The position numbers and the translations under genes are program-made. From Tupaia tana (lineage: Eukaryota; Chordata; Mammalia; Scandentia; Tupaiidae), in contig JAKSZU010000016.1 in the NCBI GenBank assembly GCA_026018925.1, positions 4,260,940 through 4,324,939 of the forward strand: a DNA stretch of 64,000 bases. Direction: 5' to 3'. Shown here one piece after another: positions 21,764 to 32,705 of this stretch. Below the pieces are notes generated by a model. The model was not told where the DNA came from. It searched no databases and saw nothing but the letters and a program-made list of their open reading frames with translations. Position 1 is the first letter of the stretch; each line of letters starts with the position of its first letter.

Positions 21764-22187
21764 TTTAAGAATTATTATTGGGACCAGCAAATGGTGAAAA
21801 GGTTACATCACTGGACTTCCACATAGTCAACCACAGTTCAAGTCTGAGACTCTGCGACTTAAAACTCACTCTGGGTGCATGTACATGTGTACCCCAAATC
21901 CCAAGAGGATACTGAGGGAAAAGGGATTGTGGTGTGGCCATCCCCCCCCGGGGGGGTTATTTCTCTCTTTCTGTCTCTCTGGCAAGCACATATGCCCTAT
22001 AGCAAAAATCTCCTTTTAAAAAAATTATTATTATTATTATTATTATTTTAAATTTGCTGTAGGGCACATGCCCTGACCAGAGAGAGACTTAGACAGAAAG
22101 TGAGAAAGCAAGTTGCCGGGTCTAGGTCTCAATCTGTGGTACCATGTGGGAGTCCAGGGCCTTAACCACCATGCCACCCACTGGCCT
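21764..22187 (-). mobile_element. SINE type B, split by a type A insertion
   Basis: Tail part TTTAAGAATTATTATT lies before 21780. The remainder is at 22020-22187, starting with a (TTA)n run and ending CCACTGGCC. The type A copy inserted in its tail. Confidence 0.75.
21780..22019 (+). mobile_element. SINE type A inserted in a type B SINE
   Basis: GGGACCAGCAAATGGTGAAAAGG head (A box damaged), AGTTCAAGTCTG B box, C8/G7 palindrome at 21942-21956, end GCCCTATAGCAAAAATCTCC. The flanking AATTATTATT is the target duplication. Confidence 0.88.
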
Positions 22188-22371
22188 GAAATTCATTGTT
22201 TTTGTTATTGTCCTTTCGTAGAAGTTCTGTGATTTAGATTTAGATTTTAAGAGGGTTTTTTAATTAAAATTTATTTAAGATAATTTTTTAAATTCTTCAC
22301 GTAGAATATTTGTTGTCCAGTTCAAAAATTAATTTATAGTGATCACAGACTATTTCCTATGCTATTTCATT

Positions 22372-22544
22372 TTTTAGAATTATTTTACTTAATTTTATTC
22401 ATTTTTTTTTTCAATTTCACCAGAGAGAGATGAAGAAATAAAGAGAGGAAAAATGAGAAAGTAAGCTGCCAGGTCTAGGACTTGAACTGCGGTCAGCCAT
22501 GTAAGAGGCCAGCACCTTAGCCACCACACCACTCGCTGTCTCCT
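22372..22544 (-). mobile_element. SINE type B
   Basis: TTTTTAGAATTATTTTACTT tail side, B box GACTTGAACTGCGG, head end ACTCGCTGTCTCC. Target duplication CCTATGCTATTTC on both sides (about 22357 and 22545). Confidence 0.88.
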
Positions 22545-22694
22545 CCTATGCTATTTCTCCATTTTCGAATTTATTGAATTTTCTTGTTTTTGTATATGTG
22601 TGAGTCTAATATCTGGTCCATTTTCCTAAGTGTTCCCTTTTTGAGTATTTTTGAAAATAAGAATATTGCTAAAATATAAGAATATGTTCTATCT

Positions 22695-22988
22695 TGGGAG
22701 CAGGTGGTGTGGTGGTTAAGGTGCTTGGTTCTCACTTGGTTGACTGTGGTTCAAGTCCCAGACCAGGTGACTTGAAAGTCACGTTGATACCTGTACATGT
22801 GTGCCCCAAATCCCAGGAGGAGAATGGAGGAGAAGAGATTGTGGTATGACCATCCTCCCTGGGGGTGGTGATTTCTCACTTTCCCTCTCTCTGTTTCTCT
22901 CCAGCAAGCACATGCACTTTATGGCCAAAAAAAAAAAAAAACAAAAAAAAACAAAAAAAAAAAACAAAAAAAAAACAAAACAAGAAAG
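22695..22988 (+). mobile_element. SINE type A/C
   Basis: Head GGGAGCAGGTGGTGTGGTGG, B box GGTTCAAGTCC, end GCACTTTATGGCCAAAAA with a long A-rich tail. Imperfect target duplication GAATA(T/A)G(T/C)TCTATCT. Confidence 0.85.
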
Positions 22989-23023
22989 AAGAATAAGCTC
23001 TATCTGTAAGGAATGGAATTACA

Positions 23024-23027
23024 TATT

Positions 23028-23073
<46 letters not shown>

Positions 23074-23102
23074 TACACACACACACACACACATATATAT
23101 AT
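23024..23102. repeat. (TA)n(CA)n compound microsatellite
   Basis: Alternating TA run, then CA run, then TA again. The short open frames over it are artefacts. Confidence 0.95.
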
Positions 23103-23115
23103 TCAGAGCTATGAC

Positions 23116-23279
23116 TTTTTTAAAGAATTATTTTATTTATTTATTTTAATTTGACCAGAGAGGAACAGAGTGAGAAAGAGAGAGAGAAAATGAGAAAGCA
23201 AGCTGCCAGATCTGGGACCCAGACCATGGTTGGCCATGTGAGAGTCCAGCACCATTTACCACCACGCCACTTGCCAGCC
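23116..23279 (-). mobile_element. SINE type B
   Basis: AAAGAATTATTTTATTTATT tail side, decayed B box (GGGACCCAGACC), head end CACTTGCCAGCCT. GCTATGA flanks it. Confidence 0.85.
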
Positions 23280-23344
23280 TGCTATGATGTTTTATATAGA
23301 TTATGTGAGAGTTTTGTATTTTGTATTTTATTAAAGTTTATATA

Positions 23345-23577
23345 GTTAGTTCTTCCGTGAGCAAGAGAGAAAAATAGAGAGAGAAGGAGAGAGAGAAAGA
23401 AAGTGCCTTCAACAGGGTCCTGATGCCATGACCCACTCTCAGCTCCAGCTCACCCGGATCATGAGCAAGCACATGCCCAGGGTACTCAGGGCAATCTCTA
23501 GCCTTGAACCAGGAACCTTGCCATGTGAGGTTGCCTCTCAGAGTGTGACTTTTTCTGCCATGCCACAATCTGTCTCC
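23345..23577 (-). mobile_element. Type D repeat (possible old SINE)
   Basis: GAGCAAGAGAGAAAAATAGAG, then AACAGGGTCCTGATGCC, CATGACCCACTCTCAGC and CAGGGTACTCAGGGCAATC. Similar order at about 52190 and 56058. It may carry an antisense B-box relic (CCTTGAACCAGGAACC). Confidence 0.5.
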
Positions 23578-24444
23578 TTGATTTTATTTTTACTCACTTG
23601 ATTTGTCATAAACCACAGAGACAGGAATAAACCAGTGTGTTTCTGTTTATTTCTCCTTTTATCTCCTATAATTTCCATTTATGAGTGTTATTGCTTTGTT
23701 ATTTCATTCTCAGCTATTTATAAACGCTGTATCTTCACTGTGAATCACACTCTTTAGCGTTATAGGATACTTTTATTGGTCTTGCTTAACCATATTTTGG
23801 CCTGAATTCTGACTTACCTAAAATTAAAACTGTGACTCTGCTTTATTTGGTATTCTTTCTTATAATATGTCTTTACTCATTCTTTTATTTTCAGCATTCT
23901 GATTCATTAGTTGTAGTCCATGTTGTACACCCAGTTAGATTTTGCTTTATGGCTTACTGTGAAGATATTTTTCTTAGTTGGAGTGTTAACCCCATTCATA
24001 CATGTTGATGGGATTAAGATATGTTTTGTCTTAGTTTTGTTATATTGTTTTGTGTTATAATCTACTTTTAAAGTTTTTTTTTACATCAAAACAATTCTGG
24101 TTTTTAAAATCTTGTTTGACTTTGCTTTTTTTTAATAGGTAAGTTCTAGTATTTAGGAAAATTAGTATTTTTTTCAGTAGCTTCCTGTAAAATGATAGCT
24201 TTAGATAGTACCTTTAATCCTCTATGTATTTTAGAAAGTATTTATTAGATCCCTATTATAAATAATGAAAAAATTAATATGTTTTTTCTTCTTTCTAAAT
24301 CTATTACCACTTTATTTTGGACAATAATATAGTATTTGTCACTATTAATCCTTGTCCTTTTTATAGAGTTATTACTATAACTGTCATCTACATCAGGGTT
24401 TAGAGAAATAGAAACCACACTCAAAATGTCAAAAACAGACGGTT

Positions 24445-24628
24445 GGGGCCAGCAGGTGGTGTGGTGGTTAAGGGTGCTGGACTCTCACATGGCCAAGTCC
24501 CAGACCTGGTGGCTTGCTTTCTCACTTTCCCTCTCTCTTTCACTCTCTCCCTCTCTGGTCAAATTAAAAATAAACAAATAAATAAAGTTAAATAAAATTA
24601 TTCTTTAAAAAAGTTAAAAAAAAAAAGA
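24445..24628 (+). mobile_element. SINE type B
   Basis: GGGGCCAGCAGGTGGTGTGGTGG head. The region between GGACTCTCACATGGCC and AAGTCCCAGACC is shortened, deleting the B-box start. Tail AAATAAAGTTAAATAAAATT then TATTCTTTAAAA. Confidence 0.92.
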
Positions 24629-25398
24629 CTGCCTTTGATTTGGACATTAGTTATACTGGTGATTAGAAGCCCAGTGGGACTCAGAAGGGATGCGGAAATC
24701 AGTCCTACCAGGGAGCCTTTCCTTCTAGATGGGCAGGAGGAGGCATTGCCCTTTGGGGGCTAAGTTACCTGGACGAAGCCGAACCTTAAGGAAAGGACCG
24801 GAACCCCAGAGAAAACACAGCTGCTGCCGGAGGTGTTGCCCAGGCTTCGCTCTGCTCCCACCATCCAAGCTTCCTGGCAGAAAGCTGGGGGACACGGAAG
24901 CCTGAGAAACAAAATTTCTAAGAATCAGCCTCCTTGTGACATGGATTAGAGGCCAGACAGGGTGTTACAGCTTTCTCCATATCTGTCTGCCCTCCAGCCA
25001 AAGCAGTCGTTGTGAAGGTGCCTTGGTGAAAGCTGTCTCAGAGGCGTCTTCCCAGGAGTCTGCTGCAGAGGCTGGTCACTCCTTCATAAAGTCTAAGTGG
25101 GGAAATACAATTCCAAAGGGAGGGTGCTCATAAGAGGTCAGCAAAAGTTGTATTTCCTGCTCTAATCTCCATCAACTCCAGATTACAAGTGTAAGGGTCA
25201 AAAATGACCTGATATTAGAGGAGGCACAGAGAGAAGTTAATAGAATAGAATGGGAGTGAGTGGAAGAGAAGAGAAGATAGAATGGCAATACAGACACCAC
25301 TGCCCGGTCTTCAATGCAGGTTTCATAGAGTGAGTCAGGCCCATGCTGTGCAGGAAAGAAAGCTTTCAATAAAATAATATACTAAAGAATTCTATTTT
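24629..25398. other. Unassigned sequence
   Basis: About 0.77 kb without a recognised gene or repeat. The short frame 24936-25133 is not convincing. Confidence 0.35.
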
Positions 25399-25411
25399 AT
25401 TATTTTCTTTT

Positions 25412-25686
25412 TTGTTTATTTGTTTGTTTTTGTTTTGAGAGGTTTTTGTTACAGGGCATGTGTGCTTGCCAGAAAGACAGATATAGAGAGAGAGACAGAA
25501 AACAAGAAATCACCCCCCGGGGGGTATGGCCATGCTGCACTCCCTTCTCCTCCATTCTCCTCTCGGGATCTTGGGCATGCACGCACATATGCCCAGAGTG
25601 AGTTTAAGCTACCAGGTCCAGGACTCGAACCGCAGTCGACTACATGGGAGTTCAGCTACATAGCCATTACACTAACTGCTGGTTCC
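25412..25686 (-). mobile_element. SINE type A
   Basis: GAGAGGTTTTTGTTACAGGGC, C6/G6 palindrome, B box GGACTCGAACCGCAGTCG, head end CTAACTGCTGGTTCC. Target duplication TTATTATTTTCTTTT on both sides. Confidence 0.93.
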
Positions 25687-25849
25687 TTATTATTTTCTTT
25701 TACAGTCTTTAAAGAATTATTTGTAAAACCTGGATATCCACCAACAGAAAAATGAAACTGAACCCCTATCTCTCACCATTAGCAAAAATCAACTCAAAAT
25801 GGATCAAAGATCAATCTAAACATAAAATCTCCAACTATAAAACTACTGG

Positions 25850-26113
25850 CAGAGGACCAGCAGATGGTGTAATGGCTATGTTGCTAGAGTCCCATGTAGT
25901 TTACCGCAGTACGAATCTTGGACCCAGTGGCTTAAACTTTTGCCAGACACGTGTGTGTATGTGCTCAAGAGCCAGAGAGAATGGAGTAGAAGGGATTGTG
26001 GTGTGGTCATCCCACCTCAGGGGTGATTTCTCACTTTCTGTGCCTCTCTGTCTTTCCCATGAGTGCACATGCCCTATAGCAAAAATCTCTCTCTAAAACA
26101 AACAAACAAACAG
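25850..26113 (+). mobile_element. SINE type A in L1
   Basis: GAGGACCAGCAGATGGTGTAATGG head, B box damaged (AGTACGAATCTTGG), end GCCCTATAGCAAAAATCTC plus AAACAAACAAACA. Target duplication AAACTACTGG at 25840-25849 and 26114-26123. Confidence 0.93.
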
Positions 26114-26906
26114 AAACTACTGGTGAGTAACACAGGGGAAACTCTTAGAGACATTAGAGTAGGCACAGACTTCTTAAATAAGATCCCCAAAGCACAGGCA
26201 ATAAACCAAAAAATACATAAATGGAATTATATCAGGTTAAAAGCTTCTGACAGCAAAAGAAACAATAATTAGAGTGAAGAAACAACCCTTGTAATGGGAG
26301 AATATATTTACAAAATCTTCCTCAGCTAAGGGACTGATAACCAAATATACAGGGAACTCAAGCAGCTTACCTGCAAAAACAAACAAACAAACAAAAACAA
26401 AAAGAAAAAATATCAAATCAACCCCATTAAAAGATAGGCAAATGAGCTGAACAGACAACTCGTTAGGGAAGACATATGAACAGCCAAAAAGCATGTGAAA
26501 AAATGCTCAACATCCCTTACCGTAAAGAAGATGCAAGTCAATACCACGAGATACCATTTAACCCGTCAGAATGGCTAAAAACAGAAAAATAAAGAATGAT
26601 AAGTGCTGACGAGACTTCTGTAGAAAGGGAACTCTCCTACATTGTTGGTGGGAATGTAGATTAGTACAGCCACTGTGGAGAATAATATGGCGGTTCCTCA
26701 AATAGAACTTCCACATGATCCAGCAATTCCATTCCTGAATATCTTCCCAAAGTATAGGAATGTACTCAATCAGAAAAACACTTGTACATCCATGTTTATT
26801 ACATTATTCACAATTGCTAACACATGGAATCAACCCAAACATTCATGAATAGATAAATAGATTGACAAAAAGTATGACACATATATGCTATGGAATACTA
26901 CTCAGC

Positions 26907-26941
<35 letters not shown>

Positions 26942-26977
26942 CAATGAGACCCTGGCATTTGGTAGAAAATAGGTGAA

Positions 26978-27180
26978 GGGGCCAGCCGGTGACATGTTGG
27001 TTAAGGAGGGCACTGAACTCCCACAGGACTGACTGTGGTTCGAGTTCTGGACCTGGCGGCTTGCTTTCTCATTTTCTTTCTCTCTCTCTCTCTTTCTCTC
27101 TCTCTCTCACTCTGTCCCTCTCTGGGAAAATAAAAATAAATACATAAATAAAGTTAAATAAAATAATTCTTTATAAAAAA
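26978..27180 (+). mobile_element. SINE type B in L1
   Basis: GGGGCCAGCCGGTGACATG head, B box GGTTCGAGTTC, tail AATAAAGTTAAATAAAATAATT. Target duplication GAAAATAGGTGAA and GAAAGTAGGTGAA. Confidence 0.93.
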
Positions 27181-27545
27181 GAAAGTAGGTGAATATAGAA
27201 GATTGACAGCTAAACAAAGCAAGCCAGACTATGAAAGAGGAGCACTGTATGTCCCCACTTAATATATGCAATCTATGTCTGCAGTCTAAGGCAGAAACTG
27301 AAAGATAGGAAGCTATAAAAACATGGAGAGCAACTGTGTATACTAGAGACAGTGTGGGAGGAGGGTGGGAAATTGGAGGAGATGGGAGTTGGAGAAAGGG
27401 AATCAAGGGTAAAAAAGAAGCAAACATTTAACAGACACAAAAATGGAAAATTATCTGTTGATGATATGAGGTATGGTAATATCTTTGACTAGACTAATAG
27501 ACAGTGTGCTAATGCTGGGGAAATTCATTTTGTATGTTGTTAAGA

Positions 27546-27812
27546 GGGACCAGCAGTTGATGTAATGGCTATGTTGCTGGATTCCCATGTAGTCGACTAC
27601 AGTTTGAGTCCCGGACTGGGTGGCTTAAACTCATGCTGGTCATGTGCACGTGCATGCCCAAGATACCAAGAGGAGAATGGAGGAGAAGGGATTGTGGCGT
27701 GGCCATCCCCCCTGGGGGATGATTTCTCGCTTTCTTTCTCTGTCTTTCTCTGTCTTTCTAGCGAGTGCACATGCCCTACAGCAAAAACCTCTCCAAAAAA
27801 AAAAAAATAAAT
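27546..27812 (+). mobile_element. SINE type A
   Basis: GGGACCAGCAGTTGATGTAATGG head, B box AGTTTGAGTCC, end GCCCTACAGCAAAAACCTCTCC plus an A-rich tail. It sits immediately after the L1 3' end, a common landing site. Confidence 0.92.
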
Positions 27813-28116
27813 AAATAAATACAGTGATTGAATGTAAAAAAAAAAAAAAGTAAGAAAATAAAAGGAGAAAAAAGCATACAAAACACTCATTTTAAGGAGA
27901 TAGTTTGAAGAACATGGTAATTGTCTACAAACTTGGACCCACAATTAAGATACAGAATGATTCTCTCACTCCAAAAAGTTTTCTTCTGCCCCTTTGTAGA
28001 TGATCACTTCCTTCCCTCTCTGGACTTGGGCAAACACTACTGTCATCATAGTTTTGCTTTTCCAGAATTTCATACAAATGAACTTAAAACATTTTTGTGT
28101 GACTCCTTCTACTCAG
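27813..28116. other. Unassigned A-rich and mixed sequence
   Basis: An A-rich run around 27836-27850, then sequence up to the next SINE. It may belong to an antisense L1, as does the flank after 28389, but I cannot show this. Confidence 0.35.
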
Positions 28117-28125
28117 CAGCATTTT

Positions 28126-28388
28126 TTTTTTTTTTGGAGAGATTTTTGCTATAGGACGCGTGCGCTCGCCAGACAGACAGAGAGAGACATAGAGACAGAA
28201 AGCGAGAAATCACTCCCCAGGGGCAATGGCCACGCCGCAATCCCTTCTCCTCCATTCTCCTCTCGGGATCTTGGGCACGTACGCACACGCGCCCGGCGTG
28301 AGTTTTAAGGCACTGGGTCCGGGACGCGAACCGCGGTCGACTACGTGGGAATCCAGAGACATAGCCATTACGCTAACTGCTGGTTCCC
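28126..28388 (-). mobile_element. SINE type A, near consensus
   Basis: GGACGCGTGCGCTCGCCAGA, B box GGGACGCGAACCGCGGTCG, head end CTAACTGCTGGTTCC. Target duplication CAGCAGCAT on both sides. Confidence 0.95.
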
Positions 28389-28795
28389 CAGCAGCATATT
28401 TTTGAGATTCAGCAATGTTGTTACAAGTTTAAGCTTTCATTCCTTTTCATTGATTAGTAGTTTCCCAGAGAGTGACTATTCCACTATTTGTTTATTCATT
28501 TACCATTTGGTGGACATTTGGTTTGCTGCAAGTTTTTGCATATTATAAATATGCTGCTGTAAATACTCATATGCTCATCTTTGGTATACATAAATTATCA
28601 TTTTTCTAGAAGTGAAACTGCAAGGACAAATGAAAAGTAGGTATTTAACTTTATATATTACCTTACTGTTTCTCCAAGTGGCTCTACCATTTTGCATTTC
28701 TACTAGCAAATTATGAGTTCCAGTTACTCCATATCCTCACCAACACATGACATTGTCATTCTTGTAGACCTTTGTCATTCTAGTAGGTTTGTAAT
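28389..28795 (-). mobile_element. Antisense L1 3' region
   Basis: Antisense L1 3' phrases: 'TTTATTCATTTACCATTTGG', 'ATTATAAATATGCTGCTGTA', 'TTACTGTTTCTCCAAGTGGC', 'ATATCCTCACCAACAC'. Their reverse complement follows the order of an L1 3' end. Confidence 0.85.
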
Positions 28796-29352
28796 TTATT
28801 AGTTTTCTAGAGCTATAATAAAAGTACCACAAACTGGGTGACTTAAACAAGAGAAATTTGTTCTCATAATTCTGGAGGTTATAAGTCTGAAATCAAGATG
28901 TTGTAGAACCATGTTCTCCATCTACTTCTAGCGAAAGACTTTCCTTGTCTCTTCTAGCTCCTGATAGTCCCAATAATTGCTTGGCATGTGATAGCATAAT
29001 TCCAATCTCTACTTCCATCTTCACATGGCCATCTTTCCTTGGTGCATGTCTCCATTTCTCTTCTGTTCTTTTAAGCATTTGAGTCATGAGGCCAGTAGGT
29101 GGTGTGGTGGTTAAGGTGCTGGACTCCCACAGGGCTGACCACAGTTCCAGTCCCAGACCTGGTGGCTTTTTTTCTCAGTGTCTTCCTCTCTCTCCAGTGA
29201 GTGCACCTGTCCTATAGAAAAAAATTTAAAATAACAGTAATAATAAATAAAATTAAATAAATAATTCTTTAAATAAAATACAAGTCATATTGGACTTAGC
29301 ATTGGTCCTACTCCCATACAACCTCATCTTAACTAATTACGTCACTACAACC
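28796..29352 (-). mobile_element. MaLR/ERVL-like LTR relic, split by a SINE
   Basis: ATTAGTTTTCTAGAGC, AAGTACCACAAACTGGGTG and TTCTCATAATTCTGGAGG, then after the SINE AAGTCATATTGGACTTAGC and CCTCATCTTAACTAATTACG. This word order is very common in mammalian LTR-type repeats. Family assignment is uncertain. Noncoding. Confidence 0.6.
29090..29277 (+). mobile_element. SINE type B
   Basis: GGCCAGTAGGTGGTGTGGTGG head, AGTTCCAGTCC decayed B box, end GTCCTATAGAAAAAAATTT then AT-rich tail with AAATAATTCTTT-like end. Inserted in the LTR relic. Confidence 0.9.
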
Positions 29353-29379
29353 CTATTTCCAAACAGATGGGGATTATCT

Positions 29380-29640
29380 CAAACTAGAAAGCTTCTGCAC
29401 AGCAAAGGAAATAGTCAACAGAGTGAAAAGACAACTTACAGAGTGAAAGAAAATATTTGTTAATCATTCATCTAACAAAGGATTAATATCCACACTATAT
29501 AAGGAACTCAACTCAGCAACAAAAACCCAAATAATCTAATCAAAGAATTGAGACTGATCTGAATAGACACTTCTGAAAAGAAGATATACAAATGGTCAAC
29601 AAGCATATGAGAAAAATTCACCTTCATTCATAAAGAATAT
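29380..29640 (+). mobile_element. L1 ORF2 C-terminal fragment
   Basis: 'AAAGCTTCTGCACAGCAAAGG', 'CAACAGAGTGAAAAGACAAC', 'GATTAATATCCACACTATAT' and 'AATGGTCAACAAGCATATGAG' are in L1 order on the plus strand. Short and without an intact frame. Confidence 0.8.
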
Positions 29641-29987
29641 TCTCATTGAATATAGAATTCTGGGCTGACAATTTTGCTTTTCAGTATTTTTAAGACAATT
29701 TTGATCTTTAATTTTCTTCTGACCTCCATAGTTTTGGGTAAGAAGTCGGCAGTTAATGGGATTGCTAGTCGTCTACATGTATCATGTTGTTTTTCTCTTG
29801 CTACTTTACAAATACTCTTTATTCTTGGTTTTTCATAGCTTTAATGGAATGTACTTCATGGTATTCTTTGGTTGGTGTTTGTTTATCATCCTGTATCTCA
29901 AACTTCTGTGTTTAATCTAATTTTGGAAAATAATTAAGCTTTCTTCAAAATTTTTTCCTATTCTTGAGTTCTCTTTCCCTGTACAAG

Positions 29988-30799
29988 ATGGCAGGTGAAA
30001 AAGCTGTGAAGCAGGATACTAAGGAGAATAAACCTGAAGCCAAGAAGGCTGATGCCAGTGGCAAGGTTAGAAAGGGTCATCCCAAGGCTAAAAGGCCCAA
30101 GAAGGGGAAGCCTCATTGCAGCCAAAACCTGGTTCTAGTCTGGGGCATTGGCAGATACTCCCGGTCTGCCATATACTCCAGGAAGGCCATGTACAAGAAA
30201 AATACTCGGCCACTAAATCTAGGATTGAAAAACAAAAAGAAGAAAGTTCTTGTAACTGTCACAAAACCATTTGGTGGAGACAAGAATGGTGGTACCCAGG
30301 TGCTTAAACTGCACAAAATACCTAGGTATTATCCTATTGAAGATGTGCCTTGAAAGCTGTTGAGTCATGGCAAAATCCCTCCAGTCAGCCTGTGAGAAAG
30401 CTGCGAGCTAGCATCACTCCTGGGACCATTCTGATCATCCTCACTAGACCCACAGACGCAAGAGAGTGGTTTTCCTGAAGCAGCTGAGCAGTGGCTTGCC
30501 ACTTGTAACTGAACAGCTGGTTCTCAATCAAGTTCCACTGCATAGAACACACCAGAAATTTGTCATTGCCGGGACCAGCAGTTAGCGTAACGGCTATGTT
30601 GCTGAATTCCCATGTAGCTGACCGTGGTTCACGTCCTGGACCCGGTGGCTTAAACTCACACTGGGTGTGTGTGCGTGCGTACCCAAGGTCCTAAGAGGAG
30701 AATGGAGGAGAAGGGATTGTGGTGTGGCTATCCCCCTTGGGGGGTGATTTCTCACTTTTTATCTCTCTGTCTTTCTGGCGATCTCACTTGCCCTATAGC

Positions 30800-30833
<34 letters not shown>

Positions 30834-31168
30834 GAACTCTCCAAAAAAAAAAAAAAAAAAGAAAGAAATTTGTCATTGTCACCGCCACAAAAACTTATAT
30901 AACTTATATTAGCAAAGTAAAAATCCCAAAGCACCTTACCGATGCTTACTTCAAGAAAAAGAAACTGCGGAAGCCCAGACACCAGGAAGGTGAGATCTTC
31001 GACACAGAGAAGGAGAAATACGAGATTTCAGAGCAGCGCGGGGTTGATCAGAACACTATGGACGCACAAATTTTACCAAAAATCAAAGCTGTTCCTCAGC
31101 TCCAGGGCTACCTGTGATCCGTGTTTGCCCTTACAAATGGAGTTTATCCTCACAAATTGGAGTTTTAA
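29988..31168 (+). pseudogene. RPL6: RPL6 processed pseudogene, split by a SINE
   Basis: Intronless copy of the mRNA for large-subunit ribosomal protein eL6. From the ATG at 29988 the translation follows RPL6 ([20 protein letters not shown], later [37 protein letters not shown]). A local frameshift pair scrambles about 14 residues around 30200-30240. CGA has become TGA at 30351-30353, and further frame errors follow from about 30370. A type A SINE splits it at 30571-30863. The C-terminal third resumes at 30864 ([31 protein letters not shown]). A second CGA-to-TGA change sits after QGYL, and the original stop is probably TAA at 31166-31168. It cannot make full-length protein. Identity is very secure; age is moderate. 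Confidence 0.97.
30571..30863 (+). mobile_element. SINE type A inside the RPL6 pseudogene
   Basis: Head GGGACCAGCAGTTAGCGTAACGG, B box decayed to GGTTCACGTCC, end GCCCTATAGCAAAAAAA. The tail contains a (AAAAG)n stretch. Target duplication AGAAATTTGTCATTG(C/T)C at 30554-30570 and 30864-30880, which is coding sequence of RPL6 (QKFVI). Confidence 0.97.
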
Positions 31169-31990
31169 ATTTTTGCCAAGAAACTAATTAAGTAACTGAT
31201 CATATGAAGAAAAGCTTTTTGCCAATTCCTTCTCCTCTTTTCAGTATACAATGACACAAATATTGGGCCATTCGATATCACTTAGCAAGTCCTTGATTTT
31301 CTGTTCATTTTTAAAAGTTGTTTCTCTGAGCTGTTCATCTTGGATGATTTGTACTGACCTGTCTTGCATTTCATTCAGTGTTTCCTCTGTCATGTCCACT
31401 GAGTGCTTAGTCTACCCTGTGAAAGTTTTATTTTGAAAATTGGGCTTTTTTGCTTAAAAACTTTTGTTTAATTTTTAAAATAGTTCTTAAGTACCTGGTG
31501 AGATTTCCTATTTGCTTGCTGAAATTTTTCACTTGCTGAAAGCATTAAAAAAAAAAAAAAAAAAACAAAACTTCATAGGCAGTAGGTACAGTATCCACTT
31601 TAAAATCCTGTCTGGGAATTCCATCTTGGGTACAAATAGGAGTGTGTTTTAATTGATTTTCTGTTCTCTTAAGAATGGGTTTCATATGCCTGATTCGTCA
31701 TGTGACAGGGAATTTTGAGCGGATCCTGGACATTATGCATGTTAAGTTGTGAGACTCTGGATTCTGTTATTTTTCTTCAGTGAGTGCTTTTTTATTTTCC
31801 CTTTGTGTGAGCAGGACATTTTTAGGTGAACTCTGTGTATTGCACGGTAGTTCTGGCCTCAGTGTAGACTTTGTTTCCGTATCAGGGCTGTGCTAAGCCT
31901 GTTCCATGTGTGCTTCAGGTGTCTGTCAGAGATGTGGCAGGCAGAGTCCGAGCAACCCGTCTCTGGATTTCTTCACTCCCTCCAGCACGT

Positions 31991-32370
31991 ACGGCTTCCT
32001 GGCTTCACCTCTCTGACTCGCTATCTTCACTTTCCTTGTTCTCCAGGCCAGAGAGCCCTTGTGTTTTCCCACACGTGGCATGGCTGCTGCTCTTCATGCC
32101 ACCTGGCCTGCACGTAGCCACAGGGGAAATGCCATAGAGATGGGCACTGACCTGTAGCTCCCTGCCTCCCCATCCCGAGCAAGTGCACGCCTTTTCCCCA
32201 GAGTGTGCCAACTCCTGCTCACTCTCCACCACCTCCAGGTTTGCTTTGGGCGTCATGTCAGGTTTTATAGCTGTTTTTAGCAGGCAGGTTTGTTTAGTTG
32301 CAAACAAACATAATCCATCATACTAGAAGCAAAATATATATTGCAGCTTTGAAATCAGAATGGACATAAT
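31991..32370. other. Unassigned sequence
   Basis: Nothing recognised. The frames 31871-32137 and 31890-32117 are not credible genes. Confidence 0.3.
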
Positions 32371-32371
32371 G

Positions 32372-32705
32372 AGACTTTTTTTTTTCTTTTAGTTTTAGGG
32401 TTTTTTTTGTTTTTTTCTTTTGGTGTTGTTTTTTGTTTTTGTTTTTTGTTTTTGTTTTTGTTTTGCTACAGGGTATGTGCACTCACCAGAGAGAGACAGA
32501 GATAGAGACAGAGAGAAAGTGAGCAATCACCCTCCATGAGGGATAGCCAGGCCATAATCCCTTCTCCTCCATTCTCTTCTTAGAATTCTGGGTATGCATG
32601 CACTTGTGCCCAGTGTGTTTTTCAAGCTGCCGGGCCCAGGACTCTAACTACACAGTTGTCTAAATGGGATCCAGCACCTTGGCCACCAAGCCATCTGCTC
32701 ACCCC
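32372..32705 (-). mobile_element. SINE type C with long T-rich tail side
   Basis: T/G-rich expansion 32372-32465, TTTTGCTACAGGGTATGTGC, B-box relic GGACTCTAACTACAC, head end CATCTGCTCACCCC. Confidence 0.8.

Larger units (their letters stand above)
20545..24425 (-). mobile_element. Antisense L1 (ORF2 region), fragmented
   Basis: AT-rich sequence with phrases typical of L1 ORF2 read in antisense: GGGGTCAATTTTGCTAAATT, AAGAAAATTGTACATTTCACC (20890s), TTAATTAACTTATTC (21360s), CTAATATCTGGTCCATTTTCC (22610s), CCCATTCATACATGTTGATGG (23990s). Stops and frameshifts abound. It is interrupted by at least six SINEs and a type D repeat. Some pieces may belong to different L1 copies. Confidence 0.65.
25725..27545 (+). 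mobile_element. L1 ORF2 C-terminal region and 3' UTR, defective
   Basis: Sense-strand L1: 'CCATTAGCAAAAATCAACTC', 'GGATCAAAGATCAATCTAAA', 'AAAAGCTTCTGACAGCAAAAG', 'GCAAGTCAATACCACGAGAT', 'ATTGTTGGTGGGAATGTAGA' and 'ATGGAATACTACTCAGCTAT' follow in L1 order. An A run at 26910-26940 and the lineage 3' end at 27350-27545 follow. No intact reading frame remains. It is interrupted by SINEs at 25850 and 26978. Confidence 0.88.
29641..31990. mobile_element. Old L1-derived sequence hosting the RPL6 retrocopy
   Basis: Sequence before 29987 ('GAATTCTGGGCTGACAA', 'TTTCTTCAAAATTTTTTCC') and after 31200 ('CCAATTCCTTCTCCTCTTTTC', 'CAATGACACAAATATTGGGC', 'GATCCTGGACATTATGCATG', 'GAGACTCTGGATTCTGTTAT') looks like two halves of one ancient L1-type stretch. 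The RPL6 copy lies between them. An A run is at 31548-31565. Orientation not decided. Confidence 0.5.

Noticed and set aside
29964-30353. Functional RPL6-like short protein of 129 residues
   Set aside because: It ends at a CGA-to-TGA change, contains a scrambled segment from a frameshift pair, lacks introns and lies among L1 sequence, so a processed pseudogene is the simpler reading.
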